Assembly: GCF_014108865.1 (NCBI RefSeq)
Contig: NZ_CP053928.1
Location: 2,790,001-2,854,000, forward strand
Length of the DNA stretch: 64,000 nucleotides
From: Nocardioides sp. WS12
GTDB lineage: Bacteria; Actinomycetota; Actinomycetes; Propionibacteriales; Nocardioidaceae
Reading direction: 5' to 3'
Under the pieces are notes generated by a model. That model saw only the letters and a list, made by a program, of their open reading frames with translations. It was not told where the DNA came from and did no database searches. Both the position numbers and the translations under genes were made by a program. Each line of letters begins with the position of its first letter. Position 1 is the stretch's first letter. This document shows positions 17,810 through 27,564 of the stretch, piece after piece.

Positions 17810-20800
17810 ATGGCGACCGCGGCGGAGCCGCTGCTCCTGGGCCGTGACGCCGTGTGTGAGCGCCTTTCGGAGAGGCTCGCCCGGGCTGCACGAGGCGCGG
17901 GTGGTCTGGTGTGGATCAGCGGCGAAGCGGGGATCGGCAAGACGACTCTCCTCAGCGAGGCGTGTCGGCTGGCTGAGGCACGCGGCTTCCGCGTCCTGCA
18001 CGGTGCCGCGTGGGACGACCCCGGGACGCCGCCGCTCTGGCTGTGGGCGCAGGTCCTGCGGGACGCGGGGGACGGCGTCGAACCCGCTGCCCTGATGCAA
18101 ACCTGGGGCCCGCGCTCCCAGGAGGCGTTGGCCCTGCTGCCGGGTGTCCGAGTGGACCGCGCCACGGATGCGAGCGCTCCGGGGACGAACCGCTTCGCCC
18201 TGTTCGACTCCGTCACGGGAGTGCTCGAGACGCTGTCCCGGGACCGCCCGTTGCTCCTGGTGCTGGACGACCTGCACTGGACCGATGCCGGGTCGCTGCG
18301 GCTGCTCCGGTTCGTCGAGCGATCGCTGGGCCGGTGGCCGGTGCTGGTGGCCGCGGCCTGGCGCGACCACGAATCACTGCTGGACGACACCGTGGCCGGC
18401 CTCGCCGACGAACTCGCGTCCCGAGCCGATCGCGTCCCGCTGCAGGGCCTGGACGCCGAGGCCGTCGGCCAGCTGGTGGCGGCCGAAACCGGCGGCGTGC
18501 TCAGCGACGCGGCCGCCCGCCTGCTGCACGAACGCACCGGGGGCAACCCGCTCTTCGTCGGCGAACTCGCCCGCCTGGCCGTGGACCGCGGCACCGACGT
18601 CATCGACTCGGCGGTGCCCGAATCGGCGACCGCGATCATCAGGCGCCGGCTCGGTCGGGTGTCCCAGGCCTGCCACGAACTGCTGGTGGCGGGAGCGGTC
18701 GCCGGTACCGCGAGCTCGGTCGAGACGGTCGCGCGGCTGACGGACCAATCGGCGGCCGCGGTGGCCGGGTTGCTCGACGAGGCGATTGCTGCCGGGCTGG
18801 CCCGCGATGTGCCCGGTCGCGTCGAGCTCCCGCACCCACTGATCCGTGCAGCCGTCGTCGCCTCGGTGCCGGCCAGTCGGGTGCGCGAGCTCCACCTCGC
18901 GGCCGCGACCCTGATCGCGCAACGGGTGGAGGTCGATCCCAGCGCTGCGGCCGAAGTCGCCCAGCACCTGCATCGCGCGATCCCGTTGTCCGATGCAGCC
19001 GCGGCGGTCGCCATGAGTCGTCGTGCAGCGGTGGCCGCGCTCGCCGTTCACGCCTACGAGGAGGCGGCCGAACACCTCACCGCAGCGCTCGAGGTCAGCG
19101 AGCCCGGCAGCGAGGTACGACGCCAGGTGCTCCTCGAACGCGGGGCGGCACGTCTCACCTTCGACAACCTTGAGTCCGCGCGCGCCGACTTCCTGCAGGC
19201 CGCGGCCCTGGCCCGCGTGCGGAGTGACGCCGACGGCATGGCGGAGGCCGCGCTCGGATTCGCAGCGGGCTTGTCAGGTTTCGAGGTCAGGCTCTGGGAT
19301 CGCACGCAGATCGACCTGCTCGAGGAGGCGTTGACGCTGCTCGGTGACCAGGAGACGGTCGCCCGTGCTGACGTCATGGCGCGCCTGTCGGTGGCCATGT
19401 CGTTCGCCGACGACCCGGAGCGCCGGTCCGCGATGGCGGAGGACGCCGTCGTACTCGCTCGAAAGCTGGATGATCCGCGGGCGATCGCCCATGCGCTCGC
19501 GGCGCGCTGCGACACGATGGCGGGGCCGTCCCATTCCGAGCGACGTGCGGCCGACGCCGGCGAGGTGATCGCCTGCGCGCGCCGGGTCGGGGACCGTGGA
19601 CTGGAGTTGCTGGGGCTCAGACTCCGAATCCTGGCGCTGTTGGAACAGGGCAACGTCGCCGCCGCTCGCGTCGACATGACGGCGTTCGAGGCTGCGGCGG
19701 CTGCCCTGCGCCAGCCTCTCTACAGCTGGTATGTCCCGTTGTTCCGTGGCTTCATCGCCCACCTCGACGGGGACATCGCGCTGCAGAGGCGGTGTGCGAA
19801 CGAGGCCGAGGAGCTCGGCCGTCGGGCCGGAAGCCACAACGCCGTGATCCTGTCGGCCGTCCAGCGCAGCTGGACGGCCATCGAGGAGATGCAGACGGAC
19901 GCGATCTTCGCGGAACTGAGTAGGCTCGTCGAGGACCTCGCGGAGACGGCACCGGACGGCATCCAGATGATGGCGCTGTTCCCCGGACAGTCGCGCGAGG
20001 CGAGAGCTGCAGCCCTGCCCGGGATCGAGGCGGCCGTCGCCGGACTCAGCGACGACGCGGAGCAGTTGTCGAACCTCTGCCTGGTCGCCATCGCGGCCTG
20101 GGACGCGCACGACCCGCCAACCGCGGCCGCCGTGCTGCACCGGGCCCTCGCGCCCTGGGCCGGACGCTTCGGCGTCGACGGCATCGCCGCTGGAGCGATC
20201 GGTCCGGTCGACCGCTTCCTCGGGATGCTGGCCATCCTGATGGGCGACCTGGCCGCTGCCGAGGAGCATCTCGTCCGGGCCCGGGACCTGTCCGCCGCGT
20301 CCGGGGCCGTGCTCTGCGGGATCCACACGCTGCGTCACCAGGCCGAGGTGTGCCTGCTACGGGCTGCTCCGGGTGACATGGACCGGGGCCGACAACTCCT
20401 CGCCGAGACCGAGGCCTCCTATCGGGCCCTGGGGCTGGACGCCCGGGCCGATGAGGCCGCGCGACGTTGTGCGGGTCAGGCTCCTGCGACTGCTGCCGCG
20501 CCACCGGCCGACGCGGAAGCCGGCTCCTTCCAGCGGGACGGGGACGTGTGGCGCGTCTCGTACGGGGGAGTGAGCGCGGTGGTCCGGCACGTGAAGGGTA
20601 TGACCGATCTCGCGGTCCTGCTCGGCCGCCCCGGCGTCGAGGTACACGTGCTGGATCTCGCCGGCGCGCCCGGCGCGGGCATGGTCGAGGGGGACACCGG
20701 ACCCGCACTCGACGAACAAGCCCGAGCCGCCTACAAGCAACGACTGGATGCCCTCGACGACGAACTCGACGACGCGGTGGTGGTGGGCGACGAGGAACGG

Positions 20801-21052
20801 CGCCGTCGTGCCGAGGAGGAGCGGTCCTTCCTGATGGCGGAGCTCAGCGCCGCCTTCGGGCTCGGCGGTCGAGCGCGCCGAACCGGTGCCACCGCGGAGC
20901 GGGCGCGCAGCGCCGTGACGTGGCGGATCCGCGACGCGATCCGGCGACTCGAGGCTGCCGAGCCGGGGATCGGAACGCACCTGCGGCACGCCGTGCAGAC
21001 CGGCACCTTCTGCCGGTACGAACCCGAGCGGCCGGTCACCTGGCTCCTCTGA
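17810..21052 (+). CDS. Large STAND-type AAA ATPase regulator with TPR-like repeats
   Basis: A 1080-residue signalling ATPase. Walker A is GEAGIGKT (residues 38-45) and Walker B is LLLVLDDLHW (about 147-156). A long helical TPR-like region fills about residues 380-880. The C-terminus (about 905-1080) is not a LuxR helix-turn-helix. It is a domain starting WRVSYGGVSAVVRHVKGM and ending TGTFCRYEPE, which I recall as a recurrent partner of such ATPases in actinobacteria and which may be a winged-helix DNA-binding unit. It probably regulates transcription on binding an unknown signal; the following ABM/SnoaL-like and methyltransferase genes are candidate targets. Confidence 0.8.
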   Translation: MATAAEPLLLGRDAVCERLSERLARAARGAGGLVWISGEAGIGKTTLLSEACRLAEARGFRVLHGAAWDDPGTPPLWLWAQVLRDAGDGVEPAALMQTWGPRSQEALALLPGVRVDRATDASAPGTNRFALFDSVTGVLETLSRDRPLLLVLDDLHWTDAGSLRLLRFVERSLGRWPVLVAAAWRDHESLLDDTVAGLADELASRADRVPLQGLDAEAVGQLVAAETGGVLSDAAARLLHERTGGNPLFVGELARLAVDRGTDVIDSAVPESATAIIRRRLGRVSQACHELLVAGAVAGTASSVETVARLTDQSAAAVAGLLDEAIAAGLARDVPGRVELPHPLIRAAVVASVPASRVRELHLAAATLIAQRVEVDPSAAAEVAQHLHRAIPLSDAAAAVAMSRRAAVAALAVHAYEEAAEHLTAALEVSEPGSEVRRQVLLERGAARLTFDNLESARADFLQAAALARVRSDADGMAEAALGFAAGLSGFEVRLWDRTQIDLLEEALTLLGDQETVARADVMARLSVAMSFADDPERRSAMAEDAVVLARKLDDPRAIAHALAARCDTMAGPSHSERRAADAGEVIACARRVGDRGLELLGLRLRILALLEQGNVAAARVDMTAFEAAAAALRQPLYSWYVPLFRGFIAHLDGDIALQRRCANEAEELGRRAGSHNAVILSAVQRSWTAIEEMQTDAIFAELSRLVEDLAETAPDGIQMMALFPGQSREARAAALPGIEAAVAGLSDDAEQLSNLCLVAIAAWDAHDPPTAAAVLHRALAPWAGRFGVDGIAAGAIGPVDRFLGMLAILMGDLAAAEEHLVRARDLSAASGAVLCGIHTLRHQAEVCLLRAAPGDMDRGRQLLAETEASYRALGLDARADEAARRCAGQAPATAAAPPADAEAGSFQRDGDVWRVSYGGVSAVVRHVKGMTDLAVLLGRPGVEVHVLDLAGAPGAGMVEGDTGPALDEQARAAYKQRLDALDDELDDAVVVGDEERRRRAEEERSFLMAELSAAFGLGGRARRTGATAERARSAVTWRIRDAIRRLEAAEPGIGTHLRHAVQTGTFCRYEPERPVTWLL

Positions 21053-21138
21053 CGACGAGGACAACTTCCGGTGTGAGGTGAAACCTCTCGCCTTCGGGGT
21101 GACAGCACTTTCCACCCCGAGACCCTCAGGAGTCCGTC

Positions 21139-21819
21139 ATGAGCTTCATCCAGATCGAAGACCTGCACACCGACCACATTGCCGAGATCAGCGACCTCGG
21201 CGACCAGTGGCGCCGCGACACCGCCGGCCGCCGTACCCTCCTCGGCGATCGCGTGTACGTCGACCGCAACGACCCGACGCACTACGTCGCCATCAACGAG
21301 TTCGCCTCCTACGAGTCCGCGATGGTCAACTCGGCCCTGCCCGAGACCGACGCCATCGCCGCACGATTCGCCGCGCTGGTGACCGGGGACGTCGCCTACC
21401 TCGACCTCGACCTCGTCGCGGCGCACGACGCGCGGACCGAACTGGCCGACGTCTTCCGTCGCGACGTCGAGCGCTCCGCACTCACGTCGTCGGCGTACGC
21501 GGACGACGTGTTGTTCGAGGGCATGTTCCCGCAGGCGCTGGTCCGGGCCACCGGTCCGGAGGCCGTGACGGCGCTGCTCGTCGAGGACGCTCCTGGACGG
21601 ACGATCGAGACCTGGGAGGTCCAGCCCACGCCGACCGGCTTCGTGCTCGAGTACTCCTGGCGCACGACCGGCGAGACGTCCTACTTCTCCGTGGGCGCGG
21701 TGCTCGCGACCGTCACTGACGGCCGGATCAGCCGGATCCTGTGCACCTGCGCCGGTTCGTGGGACCAGGCCACCGAGGCCGCCGTCATGGGCGCCGTCAC
21801 CTCCGGGTCCGTGTCGTGA
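21139..21819 (+). CDS. Two-domain protein: ABM-like half plus SnoaL-like half
   Basis: A 226-residue protein with an AGGAG ribosome site about six bases upstream. Residues 1-100 resemble an antibiotic-biosynthesis-monooxygenase or dimeric alpha-beta-barrel domain (VYVDRNDPTHYVAINEF). Residues 105-226 resemble a SnoaL/NTF2-like domain (ADDVLFEGMFP, ISRILCTCAGSWD). No catalytic residues can be named. The gene overlaps the methyltransferase start by four bases, so both products probably act together on a small molecule. Confidence 0.6.
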   Translation: MSFIQIEDLHTDHIAEISDLGDQWRRDTAGRRTLLGDRVYVDRNDPTHYVAINEFASYESAMVNSALPETDAIAARFAALVTGDVAYLDLDLVAAHDARTELADVFRRDVERSALTSSAYADDVLFEGMFPQALVRATGPEAVTALLVEDAPGRTIETWEVQPTPTGFVLEYSWRTTGETSYFSVGAVLATVTDGRISRILCTCAGSWDQATEAAVMGAVTSGSVS

Positions 21820-22913
21820 CCGCCGTGGAGGCCAAGGCCGACCAGACCGAGGAACTGGCCGGCGCACTCGTCGAGCGACTCTTCGACCACACGATCGCCA
21901 CGCTCGAGCTGTCGACGGTCTGGCTCGGGACCCGCCTCCGCCTCTACGACGCCCTGGCCACGCCGGGGACGGTCGCCGAGGTCGCGCTGCGCTCGGGTGT
22001 CCGGGAGCGCTACGTCCGCGAATGGCTCGAGCAGCAGGCCATCGCGGGCCTGGTCACGGTCGTGGAGGCCCACGCCGACCCGGGCATCCGGAGGTTCGGG
22101 CTCTCCGATGCCCAGCGACTCGTCCTCGCCGATGTCAGCAGCCCGTTCTCTGCCAGCGCACTCGCCCTGCTGGCCGGTGGCTTCGGTGCGGCGCTGCCGC
22201 AGGTGCTGGACGCCTGGCGCGCCGGCACGGGCGTTTCCTTCGGTGCGTACGGCGACGACGTGCGCGAAGGACAGGGGCTGTTCAACAAGGGGGACTACGA
22301 CGAACGGCTCGTCCAGGACTGGCTCCCGGTCCTCCCCGAGGTGGATGCACTGCTCAGCCGCGAGGGCGCCTGCGCGCTCGACCTCGGTTGCGGTGTCGGG
22401 TGGTCGACCCTCGCGCTGGCCGGGGCGCGTCCCGGGCTGACCGCCGTCGGCGTCGACCTAGACGAGGCGTCGATCATGGACGCTCGCGCGAATGCGGTGG
22501 ACGCAGGGCTCGGGGACCGGGCCCGGTTCGAGGTGGCCACCTCCGATACCGACCACGGCACGTCGGCGTACGACGTCGCCTTCTTCCTCGAGAGCCTGCA
22601 CGACATGGGCCGCCCCATCGAGGCCTTGGCCGCCGTACGACGAGCGCTGCGACCCGGCGGATTGGTGGTCGTCATGGACGAGCGCGCGGAGGAGGCGTTC
22701 GCTCCCGACGGCTCGCCGCTCGAGCGGTTGCTCGCTGCCTGCAGCGTCCTGCACTGCCTGCCCGTGAGCCTGGCCGAGCCCGGTTCCACGGGAACGGGCG
22801 CGGTGTTCCGACCCTCGATCCTGCGGGCCTACGCGGAGGCTGCCGGGTATGCGGAGGTGCGGATGGCTCCGATCGAGCACGACTTCATGAGGTTCTACGT
22901 GCTGGTGCCCTGA
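21816..22913 (+). CDS. Class I SAM-dependent methyltransferase with N-terminal winged helix
   Basis: A 365-residue protein. An N-terminal dimerisation/winged-helix region (LELSTVWLGTRLRLYDAL, VRERYVREWLEQQAIAGLV) is followed by a Rossmann methyltransferase core with motif I LDLGCGVGWS (about residue 190) and the post-I acidic VGVDLDEAS. The layout matches small-molecule O- or C-methyltransferases of actinobacteria. The GTG start overlaps the preceding stop. Substrate unknown. Confidence 0.85.
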   Translation: MTAVEAKADQTEELAGALVERLFDHTIATLELSTVWLGTRLRLYDALATPGTVAEVALRSGVRERYVREWLEQQAIAGLVTVVEAHADPGIRRFGLSDAQRLVLADVSSPFSASALALLAGGFGAALPQVLDAWRAGTGVSFGAYGDDVREGQGLFNKGDYDERLVQDWLPVLPEVDALLSREGACALDLGCGVGWSTLALAGARPGLTAVGVDLDEASIMDARANAVDAGLGDRARFEVATSDTDHGTSAYDVAFFLESLHDMGRPIEALAAVRRALRPGGLVVVMDERAEEAFAPDGSPLERLLAACSVLHCLPVSLAEPGSTGTGAVFRPSILRAYAEAAGYAEVRMAPIEHDFMRFYVLVP

Positions 22914-22923
22914 GCCGACCGGA

Positions 22924-22929
22924 TACGGT
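22924..22929 (+). promoter_or_regulatory. -10 element of the Nudix gene (leaderless)
   Basis: TACGGT lies seven bases before the GTG at 22937. This decides against the GTG at 22928, which overlaps the box. Confidence 0.45.
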
Positions 22930-22936
22930 GACGCGC

Positions 22937-23365
22937 GTGCGTCAGTTTGCCTCGATCATCCTGGTCGATCCCCGTGGCTGGATCCTGCTGCAGGAGCGCG
23001 ACGAGCATCCGGTGATCGACCCCGAACGCTGGGGGTTCGTGGGTGGCCACGTCGACGAGGGGGAAGACCCTGAGGCGGCCGCCTATCGCGAGCTCGAGGA
23101 GGAGACCGGACTGCGCATGGTCGTGCCCAACCTGCAGCTGTGGCGCGAGACCACGGTCTTCCACGAGGGCTACGGCACCCATGACACCGTCTGGGTCTAC
23201 ATCGGCCTGACCGCTGCGACCGATGCCGACATCACCGTCGGTGAGGGACGCCAGATCGTGTTCGTTGACCCTGCGCAGATCCCGAACCTGCCACTGGGCG
23301 CGGGGGCGGCGCAGATCCTCCCCGACTTCTTCAACTCGAACTTCTACCAGGAGCTGCTGCCATGA
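22937..23365 (+). CDS. Nudix hydrolase
   Basis: A 142-residue pyrophosphohydrolase. The Nudix box is complete at about residues 34-56: GGHVDEGED, then AYRELEEETGL. It hydrolyses a nucleoside diphosphate linked to another group; the specific substrate cannot be read from the sequence. The gene is followed at once, through an ATGA overlap, by a beta-propeller gene, so the two share a transcript. Confidence 0.9.
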   Translation: MRQFASIILVDPRGWILLQERDEHPVIDPERWGFVGGHVDEGEDPEAAAYRELEEETGLRMVVPNLQLWRETTVFHEGYGTHDTVWVYIGLTAATDADITVGEGRQIVFVDPAQIPNLPLGAGAAQILPDFFNSNFYQELLP

Positions 23366-24330
23366 CCGGTCCCGCGTTCACCGTCATTCCCGTCCCCGGC
23401 CCGGGAGCAGAGGACGTCGTCGTCGCGACGTCGGGCCCTGACGCGGGCAGCGTGTTCACTGGCACCGAGGACGGCGCGATCTTCCGGCTCTCCCCGGACG
23501 GTGCGCGGATCGACCGCATCGCCAACACGGGCGGACGCCCGCTCGGACTGGAGTGGTCGCCCGACGGGCGCCTCCTGGTCTGCGACGCCGCCCGCGGACT
23601 GCTGTGGGTCGACCCGGCGACCGGCGCGATCGACCCGATCACCGCTGACGTCGACGGCGTGCCGATGAAGTTCTGCAACAACGCCGCCATCGCCTCCGAC
23701 GGCACCCTGTGGTGGTCCGACTCCTCCACGCAGTTCGGCATCCACCAGTGGAAGCACGACTTCGTCCGCAACACCCGCACCGGCCGACTGTTCCGGCGCG
23801 ACCCCGACGGCACGATCACCACGGTCGTCACCGGTCTCGCCTTCGCCAACGGCGTCGCCCTCTCGACGGCCGAGGACTTCGTGTGCGTTGCCGAGACGGG
23901 CGCCCGCACCGTGGTCCGGTACTGGCTCAGCGGCCCCGACAAGGGCAAGCAGGACCTGCTCTGCACCGACCTGCCCGGCTACCCCGACAACATCGCGCGC
24001 GGCTCCGACGGGCTGATCTGGATCACGATCGCCAGCCCGGTCGATCCTCTCGTCGAGCGGGTTCAGCGCGGCCCGATGGGTTTGCGCAAGTTGGTCACCC
24101 TGCTGCCCGATGCCCTGCAACCCAAGCCCAAGCAGACCGTCCGGGTCGTTGCGTACGACGACCGCGGTCGCCTCGTGCACGACGTGGACCTCCGCCCGGG
24201 CGACCACGGGGCGTCGTACCACATGGTGACGGGGGTGCGGGAGCACGACGGAATGCTCTGGATGGGCAGCCTGCACGAGGCCGCGGTCGCGTGCTTCGAC
24301 CTTTCCGCAATCACAACGACGACCGCCTAG
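23362..24330 (+). CDS. SMP-30/strictosidine-synthase-like beta-propeller protein
   Basis: A 322-residue protein built of propeller-like blades with repeats such as RPLGLEWSPDGRLLVCDAARGLLWVD, here in shortened form: SPDGRLLVCD, ASDGTLWWSD, GSDGLIWITI. The conserved strictosidine-synthase segment FANGVALS is near residue 155. Bacterial members are usually lactonases or esterases rather than alkaloid enzymes. No signal peptide is seen. Function not assigned beyond family. Confidence 0.8.
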   Translation: MTGPAFTVIPVPGPGAEDVVVATSGPDAGSVFTGTEDGAIFRLSPDGARIDRIANTGGRPLGLEWSPDGRLLVCDAARGLLWVDPATGAIDPITADVDGVPMKFCNNAAIASDGTLWWSDSSTQFGIHQWKHDFVRNTRTGRLFRRDPDGTITTVVTGLAFANGVALSTAEDFVCVAETGARTVVRYWLSGPDKGKQDLLCTDLPGYPDNIARGSDGLIWITIASPVDPLVERVQRGPMGLRKLVTLLPDALQPKPKQTVRVVAYDDRGRLVHDVDLRPGDHGASYHMVTGVREHDGMLWMGSLHEAAVACFDLSAITTTTA

Positions 24331-24333
24331 ACT
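24328..24333 (+). promoter_or_regulatory. -10 element of dxs (leaderless)
   Basis: TAGACT lies exactly six bases before the dxs ATG. Its first three bases are the stop codon of the preceding gene. Confidence 0.5.
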
Positions 24334-24339
24334 CGACCC

Positions 24340-26250
24340 ATGCCTGTCCTCGACAAGATCTCCGGTCCCCGCGACCTGCGGACCCTCTCCGAGGACGAGC
24401 TGACCCAGCTGGCCGCCGAGATCCGCGACGTCCTCATCCGGACGGTTGCGACCAACACGGGACACCTCGGCCCCAACCTCGGCGTCGTCGAGCTCACCCT
24501 GGCGATCCACCGTGTCTTCGACTCCCCGCGCGACAAGGTCGTCTTCGACACCGGTCACCAGTCCTACGTGCACAAGCTCGTCACCGGCCGTGCCGCGACG
24601 TTCGACACGCTGCGGCGCGAGGGTGGCCTCAGCGGCTACCCGAGCAAGGACGAGTCCGAGCACGACCTCGTCGAGAACTCCCACGCATCGACTGCCCTGA
24701 GCTACGCCGACGGCCTGGCCAAGGCCTACGCCATCCGTGGCGAGGACCGCCACGTCGTTGCCGTGATCGGTGACGGCGCGCTCACCGGCGGCATGGCGTG
24801 GGAAGCACTCAACAACATCGCCATCCAGCACCGCAGCAAGCTCGTGATCGTCGTCAACGACAACGGCCGTTCCTACACGCCGACCATCGGTGGCCTGGCG
24901 ACCGCCCTGACCAGCCTGCGCACGAACCCGCGCTACGAGCAGGTCCTCGACGTCGCCAAGCGCCGCCTCACCGCGCTGCCTGGCGTCGGCCCGGCGGCGT
25001 ACGACGCCCTGCACGCGGTGAAGAAGGGCCTCAAGGACGCGCTCGCACCTCAGGGCCTGTTCGAGGACCTCGGCCTGAAGTACGTCGGCCCGGTCGACGG
25101 TCACGACCGCGGAGCCATGGAGCAGGCGCTGAGCCAGGCGAAGCGCTTCGGCGGTCCGGTCATCGTGCACGCCATCACCCGCAAGGGTTTCGGCTACGAC
25201 CCCGCGGAACGGCACGAAGCCGACCAGTTCCACGCGCCCGGGCCGTTCGACGTCCAGACCGGCATCGAGAAGCCGAAGGGCCGGATCTGGACCGACCACT
25301 TCGCCGACCACATCGTCGGCATCGGCGAGCGCCGCCCGGACATCGTTGCCATCACGGCTGCGATGACGCACCCGGTCGGGCTCGACCAGTTCCAGACCCG
25401 CTTCCCGGACCGGTTCTTCGACGTCGGCATCGCCGAGCAGCACGCCGCGACCTCGGCCGCCGGGCTCGCCATGGGCGGCCTGCACCCGGTCTTCGCGGTC
25501 TACGCGACCTTCCTCAACCGCGCCTTCGACCAGGTCCTGATGGACGTTGCGCTGCACAAGTGCGGCGTCACGTTCGTGCTCGACCGCTCCGGTGTGACCG
25601 GCGACGATGGTGCGAGCCACAACGGTATGTGGGACATGTCGATCCTGCAGGTCGTTCCCGGGCTGCGACTGGCGGCGCCCCGCGACATCACCCGGATGCG
25701 CGAGTTGCTGGACGAGGCCGTCGAGGTTGCCGACGCGCCCACGGTCGTGCGCTTCCCGAAGGGCCCGCCGCCCGACGACATCCCTGCCATCGGCAAGGCC
25801 GGTGAGGGCGATGTCCTGGTGCGCGAAGGTGCCCGCGACGTCCTGATCGTCTCGGTCGGCTCGATGGCCACGATCGCCGTTGACGTCGCGGCCCGCCTGG
25901 TGGCGCAGGGCATCGGTGTCACCGTCGTCGACCCGCGCTGGGTCAAGCCGGTCGACCCGGCCCTGATCGACCTGGCACGCAAGCACCGCCGGGTCGTCAC
26001 CATCGAGGACAACGGCCGGATCGGCGGCGTCGGCTCGGTGCTGCTGCAGACACTCAACGACGCGGGCGTGCGGACGCCGGTGCGTCTGCACGGCATCCCG
26101 CAGGACTTCCTCACCCACGCGAAGCGTGCCGCGATCCTCGAGCGGATCGGCCTGACCGCGTCCACGATCGCGCTCGACGTGCTCCACGACATCACTGCCG
26201 AGCCAGTAGCGGAAGGCCGGACGCTGCTCGATGTGGACGGGAAGCGCTGA
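24340..26250 (+). CDS. dxs: 1-deoxy-D-xylulose-5-phosphate synthase
   Basis: A 636-residue thiamine-diphosphate enzyme that joins pyruvate and glyceraldehyde-3-phosphate, the first step of the MEP isoprenoid pathway. The thiamine-binding motif [16 protein letters not shown] (about residue 145), the substrate His in TGHQSYVHK, the [15 protein letters not shown] region and the C-terminal transketolase domain are intact. Length is normal. Dxs1 lies close to the same gene block in mycobacteria (Rv2682c). Confidence 0.97.
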   Translation: MPVLDKISGPRDLRTLSEDELTQLAAEIRDVLIRTVATNTGHLGPNLGVVELTLAIHRVFDSPRDKVVFDTGHQSYVHKLVTGRAATFDTLRREGGLSGYPSKDESEHDLVENSHASTALSYADGLAKAYAIRGEDRHVVAVIGDGALTGGMAWEALNNIAIQHRSKLVIVVNDNGRSYTPTIGGLATALTSLRTNPRYEQVLDVAKRRLTALPGVGPAAYDALHAVKKGLKDALAPQGLFEDLGLKYVGPVDGHDRGAMEQALSQAKRFGGPVIVHAITRKGFGYDPAERHEADQFHAPGPFDVQTGIEKPKGRIWTDHFADHIVGIGERRPDIVAITAAMTHPVGLDQFQTRFPDRFFDVGIAEQHAATSAAGLAMGGLHPVFAVYATFLNRAFDQVLMDVALHKCGVTFVLDRSGVTGDDGASHNGMWDMSILQVVPGLRLAAPRDITRMRELLDEAVEVADAPTVVRFPKGPPPDDIPAIGKAGEGDVLVREGARDVLIVSVGSMATIAVDVAARLVAQGIGVTVVDPRWVKPVDPALIDLARKHRRVVTIEDNGRIGGVGSVLLQTLNDAGVRTPVRLHGIPQDFLTHAKRAAILERIGLTASTIALDVLHDITAEPVAEGRTLLDVDGKR

Positions 26251-26284
26251 CCCCGACCGCAGTCCGTCGCACCGAGGGGGTTCG

Positions 26285-27535
26285 GTGCGCGGTGCCCTGC
26301 GGTCGGTGCTGTTCCTGACCTGTGGTGGCCTGCTGTCGCTCACTGCCTGCTCGGAGGACCTGCCCCCGCCGACGTACTCCGGTGACCCCTTCATCAACGT
26401 CGGGGAGCTCATGCAGACCACGGTCAACGCGCGCGCCGTGGCGCTGCAGAAGCACGACATCACCCGCTTCCGGCTCACCCTCGACCACGCCGACACGGGC
26501 CTGATCGGCGACCAGCAGGTCTACTACGACAACCTCGCGCAGTTGCCGATCGAGGTGCTGCGTTACCGCGTGCTGACCGACACGATCACCCTGGTCGAGG
26601 GCTCCGACGACTACTGGGCCGAGGTCGTTCTTGCCCTGAAGCTGAACGGGTACGACGCCGCGCCCGTGCGCTCCCGCGACCGGTTCCTGTTCACCCCGTC
26701 CGAGGACGGCCGGCACATGCTGATCTCCTCCACCACCGACTACGAGTGGGAAGCAGACCACCCGGGCAACGTCCAGCCCTGGGACCTGGGTGAGGTCCAG
26801 GTCGAGGAGCGTTCCGGCGTACTGGGCGTGTTCGACGACTACACGGAGGACTCGGCCGACGACGTGCTCGACGCCATGAGCGGCGGACGCGATGACGTGC
26901 GGGCTGTCATCGGCGACGACAACGGGAAACCTGTCGACGGTGTCGTCGTCTATTCGCTCCAGGACCCGACCTTCCTGCGCGGGTTGGCGAACCAGACCGT
27001 CGGTGACCCGGACCGTGCCGATGGCCTGACCATCGCGGTACCGGTGGATGCCGGGACCCCGTCGAAGGGGGCGGCGTCCTTCCGGATGTTCCTCAACCCG
27101 CGGGTGCTGGACCAGGCGCCCGTGGTCCTCGGGCGGCTCGTGCGGCACGAACTCACCCATGCCCTGCTCGGGGCCCGCGGACGCGGTGCGCCGCTGTGGC
27201 TCAACGAGGGCCTGGCCGAATACGTCTCCGTCCGGCCGATGCCGCCGGCCAAGCGCCGACTGCCGGCGAGCGCCCTGTCCGTCGGGGCCACCGCGCTCGA
27301 CCTTCCGGGTGAAGCCGAGTTCGCCGGGCCCGACGCCGAGGGGTGGTACGCCGTCTCGTGGTGGGTTTGCGAGTACATCGCCAGCGCCTACGGCGAGGAC
27401 CTGTTGTTGCTCCTTCTCGACCGACTCGAGGGCGGCGCGGACCAGGCCGAGGCACTCCAGGCTGTGTTGGGTATCACGTCCAGCCAGCTCGCCCAGCGTG
27501 GTGTGGCGTTGATGACCACCACCTACGACCGCTGA
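26285..27535 (+). CDS. Secreted lipoprotein with gluzincin-type peptidase motif
   Basis: A 416-residue exported lipoprotein. The GTG at 26285 gives a signal peptide ending LTAC, with lipidated Cys22; a start further upstream would bury this signal. The C-terminal half has HELTH (residues 288-292) and, 16 residues later, WLNEGLAEY with the third zinc ligand Glu308, the layout of gluzincin (peptidase MA-like) metallopeptidases. The first 250 residues have no recognised domain. The natural substrate is unknown; it should act at the outer face of the membrane. Confidence 0.8.
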   Translation: MRGALRSVLFLTCGGLLSLTACSEDLPPPTYSGDPFINVGELMQTTVNARAVALQKHDITRFRLTLDHADTGLIGDQQVYYDNLAQLPIEVLRYRVLTDTITLVEGSDDYWAEVVLALKLNGYDAAPVRSRDRFLFTPSEDGRHMLISSTTDYEWEADHPGNVQPWDLGEVQVEERSGVLGVFDDYTEDSADDVLDAMSGGRDDVRAVIGDDNGKPVDGVVVYSLQDPTFLRGLANQTVGDPDRADGLTIAVPVDAGTPSKGAASFRMFLNPRVLDQAPVVLGRLVRHELTHALLGARGRGAPLWLNEGLAEYVSVRPMPPAKRRLPASALSVGATALDLPGEAEFAGPDAEGWYAVSWWVCEYIASAYGEDLLLLLLDRLEGGADQAEALQAVLGITSSQLAQRGVALMTTTYDR

Positions 27536-27552
27536 CGCTGATTCCCCGCCAC

Positions 27553-27558
27553 TAGGCT
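27553..27558 (+). promoter_or_regulatory. -10 element of the PAC2 gene (leaderless)
   Basis: TAGGCT lies exactly six bases before the GTG at 27565. Confidence 0.5.
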
Positions 27559-27564
27559 GGGCTC

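Noticed and set aside
26231-26284. Longer start for the gluzincin-like lipoprotein
   Set aside because: It would put 18 polar residues in front of a clear signal peptide and overlap the dxs end; the GTG at 26285 is better.
23344-26496. 1050-residue open frame antisense to the propeller gene and dxs
   Set aside because: It covers two clear genes on the other strand and shows no conserved motif.
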